Assembly (NCBI GenBank): GCA_003506795.1
Contig: DNYO01000010.1
Span: 4,227-9,696 of the forward strand
Length of the DNA: 5,470 nucleotides
Direction of reading: 5' to 3'
From: Deltaproteobacteria bacterium
Lineage (GTDB): Bacteria > Desulfobacterota > Syntrophorhabdia > Syntrophorhabdales > Syntrophorhabdaceae
This document shows, in pieces, positions 1-5,250 of the stretch. Position 1 is the stretch's first letter, and every line of letters begins with the position of its first letter. The notes under the pieces are model-generated. The model was not told the DNA's origin and made no database searches. It saw only the letters and a program-made list of their open reading frames with translations. The translations under genes and the position numbers were made by a program.

Positions 1-15
1 TCCGGATCTGGCCGC

Positions 16-90
16 AATTCTTTTCAGGCTTCCTCCTCCGCTCTCTTCATTGCCTCCAGCGAACCCAAAGGGTGAAGCGGGTGTGAGACA
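16..90 (-). repeat. Dispersed non-coding repeat, copy A
   Basis: This stretch aligns, in inverted orientation, with positions 5241-5317 at the other end of the window. Shared blocks read on the plus strand are TCTTTT, TTCCTCC, CTCTCTT, TGCCTCCAG, CGGG and GTGAGACA, in the same order with small gaps. Two short hairpins are visible: 63-73 (ACCC, loop AAA, GGGT) and 39-42 pairing with 58-61 (CGCT/AGCG). Equivalent hairpins of different sequence exist in copy B. The GTGAGACA edge lies one base from the UPF0158 stop codon, so the repeat abuts that gene's 3' end. It has no recognisable coding content. It may be an intergenic repeat, a MITE-like element or a structured RNA. The alignment was made by eye. 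Confidence 0.6.
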
Positions 91-91
91 G

Positions 92-616
92 TCAGTGGTT
101 TTGGGTAGGCAGTGGGTTCACCCGGGGGGGCCCGGGTTCAGAGTGGTCATCGCGGGTGAATGGAATCTCGTTGGCTTCGAGCCAATCGACGGCTATCTCC
201 TCCAGTCTTTCGTCGCGAAATCGATACCAGTCTTTTTCGATTCCATGGAAACGAATGGTGTCCTTGAACCGCCGAAATGCCCCGCGGCCGTCGATGGCAT
301 TGAGGAGGTCTCTTTTTATCTTGTCGTGCTCGACGGAGTAACAGAAATCTTCCATGATCCCGTATTCGTTTATATCATACTTGTCAGGAAGTTGAAGATA
401 GTCGTCGGTGTCCTGGACTGCTTTTGCCTTGATGACCATTTCTTGTTCCCATTGGGGAAAGTCATCTATGTTATCATCTTCATCTTCCGCCATGCTCATG
501 ATCTCGTCGGTGAGAGTCACGAGTTCCCCGGTCTTCGTGTTAAGGAATGAAGTCATTTCATCGCTGACAATATCAATTGCATCGACAACGTCCTTGAGCG
601 AAACGGTTGGTTTCAT
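92..616 (-). CDS. UPF0158 family protein
   Basis: This 174-residue acidic, soluble protein has no signal peptide or membrane segment. It resembles the uncharacterised UPF0158 family (as I recall, Pfam PF03682). Family-like features are the N-terminal VSLKDVVDAIDIVSDE (5-20), an acidic stretch (44-52), LP at 76-77, EYGIMEDF (84-91), the AI-GRGAFRRFKD block (107-119) and WYRFRDERLEEIAVDWLEANEIPF (130-153). The family has no established biochemical role, so none is given. The ATG at 616 is supported by an exceptional Shine-Dalgarno. Family members usually end near the IPF segment. Here about 20 extra residues, rich in Pro, Asn and Gln, are read through a G7/C3/G3 tract, so the tail may not be conserved. 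The gene is divergent from the macro-domain gene, with a 146-bp gap holding a palindrome. The family call is by recognition only. Confidence 0.88.
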   Translation of the reverse strand: MKPTVSLKDVVDAIDIVSDEMTSFLNTKTGELVTLTDEIMSMAEDEDDNIDDFPQWEQEMVIKAKAVQDTDDYLQLPDKYDINEYGIMEDFCYSVEHDKIKRDLLNAIDGRGAFRRFKDTIRFHGIEKDWYRFRDERLEEIAVDWLEANEIPFTRDDHSEPGPPRVNPLPTQNH

Positions 617-623
617 GGTGGAG

Positions 624-633
624 CCACCTCCTT
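624..633 (-). promoter_or_regulatory. Near-perfect Shine-Dalgarno of the UPF0158 gene
   Basis: On the minus strand this reads AAGGAGGTGG, complementary over nine bases to the 16S rRNA 3' end. It lies 7 bases upstream of the ATG at 616. It fixes the start codon and predicts efficient translation, in contrast with the divergent macro-domain gene, which has no visible Shine-Dalgarno. Confidence 0.85.
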
Positions 634-682
634 AACTTACATGATTGACCAGATCACGCATCCTTGCATTGAGTCTCTGTTC

Positions 683-711
683 TTGACAACGTTCACTGCG
701 AATCATAACAT
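683..711 (+). promoter_or_regulatory. Candidate sigma70 promoter for the macro-domain gene
   Basis: A perfect -35 box TTGACA (683-688) is followed, after exactly 17 bases, by TAACAT (706-711), which matches four of six -10 positions. Transcription would start near 718, giving a leader of about 45 bases before the ATG at 763. The -10 falls inside the palindrome at 698-724, so a protein bound there would be expected to block this promoter. This is a sequence match only. Confidence 0.5.
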
Positions 712-724
712 GTTTATGATTCGC
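698..724. promoter_or_regulatory. Perfect 11-bp-arm palindrome, candidate shared operator
   Basis: The left arm GCGAATCATAA (698-708) and right arm TTATGATTCGC (714-724) are exact reverse complements separated by CATGT. The site lies between the divergent UPF0158 and macro genes. It overlaps the plus-strand -10 candidate (706-711). On the minus strand it overlaps TGTTATGAT (702-710), which resembles an extended -10. The 16-bp centre-to-centre arm spacing and dyad symmetry suit a dimeric repressor. As RNA it could also form a hairpin, but there is no U-tract to make it a terminator. The regulator is unknown. Confidence 0.5.
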
Positions 725-762
725 GGGCAGCAGAATATTAGTTATTCGGCATCTGAAAAACA

Positions 763-1512
763 ATGCGAATTAGAATCGTGAAAGGTGATCTGCTGGACCA
801 GAAGGTTGACGCCATCGTCAATCCATGGAACAGGAATCTGATCCCGTGGTGGTTGTTATTGCCCCGGGGGGTATCCGGGGCCATCAAGAAACGAGCGGGC
901 TACCGGCCGTTTGTCGAACTTCGGCACAGTGGCGTACTTCCTCTTGGCGGGGCTTCAGTCACCTCTGCGGGCCGGCTGCCGTTCAAGGCGATCATTCACG
1001 TGGCAGGTATTGGCCATAGTTGGCGTTCATCCGAGAGGTCTGTGCGTGATTCCGTCTGTTCCGCCCTGAACGAAGCAAAGACGAGAGAATTCAGGTCTGT
1101 TGCGATCCCATTAATCGGCGCCGGCACTGGCGGCGGATCTGAAGACCATATTCAAAAAATCATCGAGGAGGAGTGCGATCACTCTGACTATGGTGGAGAG
1201 ATAGTCATCGTTCGCTATGATAGCAGGAAATGGCCGCGTGGACGCTGTTACTGTGATTTGTGGAACAAGAGTCCGAATACACTGGCCAGTCAAGGTGTTC
1301 CTGAAGGATTTTGCGGGTTGTGTAATGTCTGCGGGGCGCCGGGCCACGTCCTTCACTTTCCGGGCGCAGCTCCTGTCACAATTGCCTGGTGCAGGAAGCA
1401 TTACTATAGGACGATGATATTGCACCCGATGGGATCAATAGGTATTTTCGTATGGGGCCTTGCCGTGTTGTTTGTCGTTGCCGGACTGATAATGAAAATC
1501 TTTAAGGCTTAG
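763..1512 (+). CDS. Macro-domain protein with Cys/His-rich module and C-terminal membrane helix
   Basis: Residues 1-153 form a macro domain, a fold that binds ADP-ribose and in some members hydrolyses ADP-ribosyl modifications. Visible signatures are GDLL (8-11), VDAIVN (15-20) with Asn20 and Asn23, the loop GVSGAI (36-41), IIHVAG (77-82) and the second ligand loop LIGAGTGG (117-124). Residues 160-215 are a Cys/His-rich segment (C162, C164, C184, C187, C190, H195, H198, C210, H213) that probably binds zinc. Residues 224-245 are a hydrophobic helix followed by MKIFKA, suggesting a tail anchor with the macro domain in the cytoplasm. The start is constrained by an in-frame TGA at 754-756. No good Shine-Dalgarno is seen. 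Simple macro proteins end near residue 153, so this looks like a fusion. The substrate and any catalytic activity are unknown. Confidence 0.9.
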   Translation: MRIRIVKGDLLDQKVDAIVNPWNRNLIPWWLLLPRGVSGAIKKRAGYRPFVELRHSGVLPLGGASVTSAGRLPFKAIIHVAGIGHSWRSSERSVRDSVCSALNEAKTREFRSVAIPLIGAGTGGGSEDHIQKIIEEECDHSDYGGEIVIVRYDSRKWPRGRCYCDLWNKSPNTLASQGVPEGFCGLCNVCGAPGHVLHFPGAAPVTIAWCRKHYYRTMILHPMGSIGIFVWGLAVLFVVAGLIMKIFKA

Positions 1513-1518
1513 CAAGCC
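1506..1518. terminator. Weak hairpin between convergent genes
   Basis: GGCTT (1506-1510) and AAGCC (1514-1518) form a 5-bp stem with a three-base loop that includes the macro gene's stop codon. Read on the minus strand, the stem is followed by TTAAAGATTTT. It could therefore act as a weak terminator for the ankyrin gene transcribed toward it. On the plus strand no T-run follows. The stem is short, so this is tentative. Confidence 0.25.
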
Positions 1519-1563
1519 ACTCCATCGGGCATCACAGTTGCCGGTGAGCGTTGACGTTATCCG

Positions 1564-2331
1564 CTACTTCACTCTCTTTGTGAGATAGATCGCCATCTCT
1601 GAGTTCCTTGCCTTTTCCGCGATTTTGACAGGGGTCAACCCTTCGGGAAAGATTGCCCAATTCCGGGTGGTACGCGCATTCGTATCGGCACCGCTGGATA
1701 TGAGAACCTCTGCGACCTCGGGTCCCCCTTCAAAAGCCGCCCAGTGCAGCGGGGTCCAGCCGGAAGCGTCGCGGGCGTTCACGTTTGCACCTCTCTCCAA
1801 AAGAAGCACGACGCATTCCTTCTTGTTCCAGTTGGCTGCAACATGGAGCGGGCCCTTCGGGTGTTCGTCGGAAGGATTCACATCGGCGCCCTTCTCGATG
1901 AGGAACTTCGCCTTGTCCATAGCGTCCCAATAGACGGCCCACATAAGAGGCGTCACCCCTTTCGTGCTTCGGGCGTTCACATCGGCACCCTTCTCGATGA
2001 GGAGCTTGCTGATCTCAAGGCTCTGGTTAAAAAGGGGTGTCATCTCGAAGTCGTTGTCACGGGCGTTAACATCAGCACCTTGTTCAATAAGGAACCGCGC
2101 GACCTCCCCCGACTTTGCCACGTGGAGCAGGGTTTCGCCCATTGCGTTGCGGGCATTCACGTTGACACCTTTCCCGGCAAGGCTCCTGACCGTTTGGAGA
2201 TCGCCCTTTGCCGCAGCCTCGAAGAGGGCATCATCGACCCCGGTTGTTTTCCCGCGCGCACTGTGCGCGCCCACCAACAGCAAGAGTGTCAACACAACAA
2301 TGACCGCGGCCTGATGTCTGCCAGTCTTCAT
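1564..2331 (-). CDS. Exported ankyrin-repeat protein
   Basis: This is a 255-residue ankyrin-repeat protein, a scaffold for protein-protein contacts, with no enzymatic domain. From the ATG at 2331 it starts MKTGRHQ and then a hydrophobic AVIVVLTLLLLVGA core, a typical Sec signal with cleavage likely near GAHSA, so it should reach the periplasm or beyond. About seven ankyrin units follow, marked by TPLH/TPLM and GADVNAR motifs. The second and third units are shortened and the last is degenerate. A longer in-frame start exists: GTG at 2355, with GAGGA 10 bases upstream. The chosen ATG has AGGA 12 bases upstream and gives the more usual signal peptide, so the start is uncertain. The gene is convergent with the macro gene (51-bp gap). 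The binding partner is unknown. Confidence 0.88.
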   Translation of the reverse strand: MKTGRHQAAVIVVLTLLLLVGAHSARGKTTGVDDALFEAAAKGDLQTVRSLAGKGVNVNARNAMGETLLHVAKSGEVARFLIEQGADVNARDNDFEMTPLFNQSLEISKLLIEKGADVNARSTKGVTPLMWAVYWDAMDKAKFLIEKGADVNPSDEHPKGPLHVAANWNKKECVVLLLERGANVNARDASGWTPLHWAAFEGGPEVAEVLISSGADTNARTTRNWAIFPEGLTPVKIAEKARNSEMAIYLTKRVK

Positions 2332-2630
2332 GCTAAAAGTCATTCCTGATGTCACTTCTTCATTTTCCTCGCATTTCGGATGATTTGCAAGGAGAAATCC
2401 GATGAACGAAGTCGACGATCCGTGCGGTTCATGGAGTCGGGGTTTGAAATATCAGTTTTTATAGCTGGCGGACATGAGTCGCGTTGCGATCCGCTGTTTT
2501 TCCTGTTATGTAGTTCAGGTTACAGAAAAGAAGCTCTTCTGCTGATAGCATTATAGGACGATGGTATCAGACGGCACGTATCGATACCGAGCGTGAAATC
2601 TCAAACAATATACTACGGGAGGTATCAAAA
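2332..2630. other. Divergent intergenic spacer
   Basis: This roughly 300-bp region separates the ankyrin gene (minus) from the six-cysteine secreted protein (plus). It holds the alternative GTG start of the ankyrin gene, a possible 20-codon ORF at 2402-2464, a 10-bp palindrome GTATCGATAC (2578-2587) and a looser inverted pair GGTATC/GATACC (2563-2568, 2583-2588). No strong promoter was found. TTGCGA-N17-TATGTA, starting just after the GTCGCG near 2480, is a poor match. TATACT at 2609-2614 is too close to the Shine-Dalgarno to serve as -10. Confidence 0.5.
2402..2464 (+). CDS. Possible 20-codon small ORF with strong Shine-Dalgarno
   Basis: AAGGAG at 2389-2394 lies 7 bases upstream of an ATG that opens a 20-codon frame, beginning MNEVDDPCGS and ending in TAG at 2462-2464. 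The residues include one Cys and a C-terminal LKYQFL, with no signal or membrane segment. The initiation signal is better than that of the macro gene, but such a short frame can arise by chance and no homology is recognised. It could be a small protein, a leader peptide for the gene at 2631, or nothing. Past the stop the same frame stays open for roughly 28 more codons. Confidence 0.25.
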   Translation: MNEVDDPCGSWSRGLKYQFL

Positions 2631-2978
2631 ATGAAAAACAAGCTTTGCCTTCTTTGCCTGGGGGCCATCCTCCTCATCGGTTTTCTTTCCACGGCCGCCT
2701 ATGCCGGCCCCTGCCGCGGCAACGGTTGGCAGCCCACTTTCGTTCACGACCTGATCACACCTGACGGCCCGTACTACGTGATGCCCAACGGCTCGTTCGT
2801 GAAACTTCAGGGGAACTGGACCAACCATGCCTGCAGCTTGATCAGGTCGAACGGCGTTCGCAACAGCAGGGGATTCACAACCTGCAATGAATACACGCGG
2901 ATACAGTGCGGGTGCGATGCCGCCAGCCGGTCAAACGCCACATGCGCCAATTTCCTCAGGTCCAAAGGTTACAGATAA
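2631..2978 (+). CDS. Small secreted six-cysteine protein
   Basis: This 115-residue protein has a clear Sec signal peptide: MKNK, a hydrophobic core (5-19), and cleavage predicted after AYA (residue 25). The mature protein of about 90 residues has six cysteines (28, 68, 85, 93, 95, 105), enough for three disulfides, and is basic and Asn/Arg-rich. Other features are GNGWQP (30-35), a DGPYYVMPNGSFVKLQGNW stretch (45-63) and a C-terminal Cys-Gly-Cys (93-95). GGGAGGT at 2617-2623 lies 7 bases before the ATG and decides the start. I do not recognise the family. Oxidative folding implies periplasmic or extracellular action. It could be a small adhesin, toxin-like or matrix protein, but nothing here selects among these. 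It is convergent with the ATPase gene, and the two are not co-transcribed. Confidence 0.85.
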   Translation: MKNKLCLLCLGAILLIGFLSTAAYAGPCRGNGWQPTFVHDLITPDGPYYVMPNGSFVKLQGNWTNHACSLIRSNGVRNSRGFTTCNEYTRIQCGCDAASRSNATCANFLRSKGYR

Positions 2979-3033
2979 CGGTGTAAACAGATCTCTTTTT
3001 TGTCTCGCTGAAAAAGTTTCAAAGGACGGCCTC

Positions 3034-3068
3034 GCCCCGGGATAATCCTTACAGGTATTCCCCGGGGC
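3034..3068. terminator. GC-rich hairpin between convergent genes, possible bidirectional terminator
   Basis: GCCCCGGG (3034-3041) pairs perfectly with CCCGGGGC (3061-3068). Inside, AAT-CC and GG-ATT can extend the stem with a bulge, leaving the loop TTACA (3049-3053). It lies between the secreted protein's stop (2978) and the ATPase stop (3125), where a shared terminator would be expected. Neither side has a T-run immediately after the stem, so it is not a canonical Rho-independent terminator. A smaller stem, CTCTTTC/GAAAGAG (3102-3108, 3115-3121), sits next to the ATPase stop. Confidence 0.35.
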
Positions 3069-3122
3069 TCCGTATAAGTGACGGTATGTAACGAACATCC
3101 ACTCTTTCTCAGCTGAAAGAGG

Positions 3123-5114
3123 TCAGTTCTGTATCACTACGGTTCTCAGTACCTCATCCACACTGACAAGCCCTTCCTTGAGGAGGGTGAGACAGTACTC
3201 CTTGAGGTCCTTCATACCGTTCTTTACCGCTGCGTTTCTGATAGCCAGGGTGTCGGCTCCCGAGGTTATGAGGCGCATTATCTCCTCGTTGATAACGAGT
3301 ACCTCGTAGACGCCGATCCTGCCCTTGTAACCCGTGGTGCCGCAAGCGCCGCAACCCTTCCCCCTGTAGAGTTTTGTCCCTTTGGGGAGGCCCAGGTACT
3401 CAAGGGCAGCGGGGTCCTGGTAGACCTCTTTGCACTTCTCGCATATCCTTCTTACGAGTCTCTGTGCGATAACGCCGACAACCGAGGCGGAAATAAGGAA
3501 AGGTTCGATACCTATCTCGATGAGGCGCATGAAGGTGCTCGGTGCATCATTCGCATGAACGGTGGTGAAGACAAGGTGGCCGGTAAGGGCTGCCTCAATG
3601 GCGATCTTGGCGGTCTCGCCGTCCCTGGTCTCGCCCACGAGAATAATGTCCGGGTCCTGGCGGAGGAAGGCCCTGAGGACCCGGGCGAAGTCAAGACCGA
3701 TGTCGTGGTTTACCTGGACCTGGTTAATGCCCTTGAGGTCATACTCTATGGGGTCCTCTACGGTAAATATATTTGTCCTGGGGTCATTGATCTCCGCAAG
3801 GGAGCTGTAGAGAGTTGTCGTCTTGCCGGAGCCGGTGGGGCCCGTTACATAGATGATGCCATAGGGCTTCCTGATCATCTCCCTGACAAGTTTACGGACC
3901 GGCGCGTGGGTGATGAGCTTATCGAGGCCCAGCCTGGTATTGCTCTTGTCCAGGATTCTTGTGCAGATCCTTTCGCCAAACTTCGCAGGAATAGTGGAAA
4001 CGCGAAAGTCGATCGACTTCTTCCCGATCTTTATGTTGATCCTCCCGTCCTGGGGGAGTCTGCGTTCGGTGATGTCGAGTTTGGAAATGATCTTCATCCT
4101 GCTGACGAGCGGAAGCTGTATTCTCTTCGGCAGCACCATTTCCTCAACCAGGTCGCCGTCGATGCGATAGCGGACACGCACCTCTTTTTCCATGGGCTCG
4201 ATGTGGATGTCGCTGGCCCCTCGCTTCAAGGCCATGGCAATGATGCTGTTCGTCAGCTTGATGATCGGGGCTCCTTCTGCCTCTTTCTCGATATCGGGGA
4301 TGCCGACGTCTTCGTCCGCCTCTTCCTCGAAATCAAATTCCCTCAGGATGTCAGACTGAATATGATCCATTGAGTCGACGAAGCTCTCTATGTCGAGGAA
4401 CGCCTCCTTTTGCTTGATCAGGAGGCTTTTGTATTCCCCGTTGATAAAATTTGCGAAGTCCGTCTCGGTAATGATTACCAGGTCGAAAAAAGCCTTGGGA
4501 TACTTTTCGTTGACCGCCCTTTTGACGTCGTCGATGGCGGTGACATCATGGGGATCGACGACCGCCAGAATAATCTTGCCGTTAGCATACGAGATGGGAA
4601 GTATCCTGTGCCTGCGTACGAGCTGTTCCGGGATGCAGGCTATGACGGCATCATCGAACCTCAGGGTGTCCAGCGGAATTGTTCCGGGAAGCTCCCTGTT
4701 CTTAATCTCCTCTATGTGCTCGGCAACGATCCTGCTCAACGATACCGACAGGGTGTGATGTTCGTTGAGGAGCACGTCGAAATCCTTCTTTTTGAGGACG
4801 AGAACCTTCGTGCTCGCGACGGCAAAGACCGTGGCGGAGCTGGGGCTGCCGGAGATCTCACCAAAACACGCACCCTGGTCCAGGGTGGCGATGGCGACAT
4901 CAAAGTCGCTTCTGGGGTCCCTCCTGCGTATCTCAACTTTGCCGTCAACAATAATGAACGTGGCGTTGCCGGGTGTCCCTTCGCGGACTATCGCCGTGTT
5001 GGGCGGATACGTTCTTTCCTGGAGGGTTGACGAAAACTTGACCAGTTCGTCGTCGGAGAGTTCGCGGAAAATCTCGGTTTTTTTTAGTGATGTAATCCTG
5101 TCCCTGTATGACAT
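3123..5114 (-). CDS. GspE/PilB-family secretion or pilus assembly ATPase with N-terminal cNMP-binding-like domain
   Basis: This 663-residue cytoplasmic motor ATPase belongs to the type II secretion/type IV pilus family. Residues 10-125 resemble a cyclic-nucleotide-binding domain. Residues 145-230 match the later part of the GspE N-terminal domain (IPEQLVRRHRILPIS, AVVDPHD). Residues 225-280 are an acidic linker. The ATPase runs from about 281, with ASDIHIEP (300-307), Walker A GPTGSGKT (425-432), the Asp box around VEDPIE (452-457), Walker B DPDIILVGETRD (487-498), the His box TGHLVFTTVHAND (511-523) and the zinc tetracysteine C558, C561, C588, C591. All catalytic motifs are intact, so it should hydrolyse ATP. 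CTCCT at 5125-5129 (AGGAG on the coding strand), 10 bases upstream, fixes the ATG. TAGAAT (5189-5194) is a possible -10 with no clear -35. No pilin, PilC or secretin gene is in the window, so the machine it serves cannot be named. Confidence 0.95.
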   Translation of the reverse strand: MSYRDRITSLKKTEIFRELSDDELVKFSSTLQERTYPPNTAIVREGTPGNATFIIVDGKVEIRRRDPRSDFDVAIATLDQGACFGEISGSPSSATVFAVASTKVLVLKKKDFDVLLNEHHTLSVSLSRIVAEHIEEIKNRELPGTIPLDTLRFDDAVIACIPEQLVRRHRILPISYANGKIILAVVDPHDVTAIDDVKRAVNEKYPKAFFDLVIITETDFANFINGEYKSLLIKQKEAFLDIESFVDSMDHIQSDILREFDFEEEADEDVGIPDIEKEAEGAPIIKLTNSIIAMALKRGASDIHIEPMEKEVRVRYRIDGDLVEEMVLPKRIQLPLVSRMKIISKLDITERRLPQDGRINIKIGKKSIDFRVSTIPAKFGERICTRILDKSNTRLGLDKLITHAPVRKLVREMIRKPYGIIYVTGPTGSGKTTTLYSSLAEINDPRTNIFTVEDPIEYDLKGINQVQVNHDIGLDFARVLRAFLRQDPDIILVGETRDGETAKIAIEAALTGHLVFTTVHANDAPSTFMRLIEIGIEPFLISASVVGVIAQRLVRRICEKCKEVYQDPAALEYLGLPKGTKLYRGKGCGACGTTGYKGRIGVYEVLVINEEIMRLITSGADTLAIRNAAVKNGMKDLKEYCLTLLKEGLVSVDEVLRTVVIQN

Positions 5115-5200
5115 TTATGTTATTCTCCTGATGTCTGCTATGTCGTTGAGCAGGTCGTTTATCTACAGCCTGTTGCCCAAATCCCCCTATTCTAAAAGAT

Positions 5201-5250
5201 TTGTCTCACGTTTATCCCGTAACAAACGACTTTAAAAACCTTGTCTCACG
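5201..5250 (+). repeat. 10-bp direct repeat TTGTCTCACG, 40-bp spacing
   Basis: TTGTCTCACG occurs at 5201-5210 and again at 5241-5250. The second copy is the edge of repeat B. Next to each, on the minus strand, is ACGGG, separated from CGTGAGACAA by five bases in the first copy and none in the second (ACGGG directly followed by CGTGAGACAA). The first copy may therefore be a fragment of the same repeat edge. The spacing is close to four helical turns, so a regulatory pair upstream of the ATPase is an alternative. Confidence 0.55.

Noticed and set aside
110..140. GGGTTCA motifs resembling a tRNA T-loop
   Set aside because: No acceptor, D or anticodon stems can be built around them, and they lie inside the UPF0158 coding frame.
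50..550. 166-codon plus-strand frame opposite the UPF0158 gene
   Set aside because: It is antisense to a protein with clear family motifs, has no recognisable domains and overlaps repeat A at its start.
1397..1420. Similarity between AGCATT-ACT-ATAGGACGATG here and AGCATT-ATAGGACGATG near 2546-2562, suggesting a degraded copy of the macro gene in the spacer
   Set aside because: The shared exact core is only 11 bases, which is expected by chance in a window this size. No further similarity extends on either side.
1744..2349. 201-codon plus-strand frame opposite the ankyrin gene
   Set aside because: It is antisense to clear ankyrin repeats, and its repeated peptide pattern simply mirrors the ankyrin periodicity.
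2462..2464. TAG in the small ORF as a recoded (pyrrolysine) codon
   Set aside because: The continuation is about 28 codons with no recognisable protein, and nothing in the window indicates amber recoding.
2609..2614. TATACT as a -10 box for the six-cysteine gene
   Set aside because: It sits only two bases before the Shine-Dalgarno, so transcription would start at or past the ribosome binding site.
3555..4373. 272-codon plus-strand frame inside the ATPase gene
   Set aside because: It is antisense to the Walker A/B region of a well-conserved ATPase. Long shadow frames are common opposite GC-rich genes.
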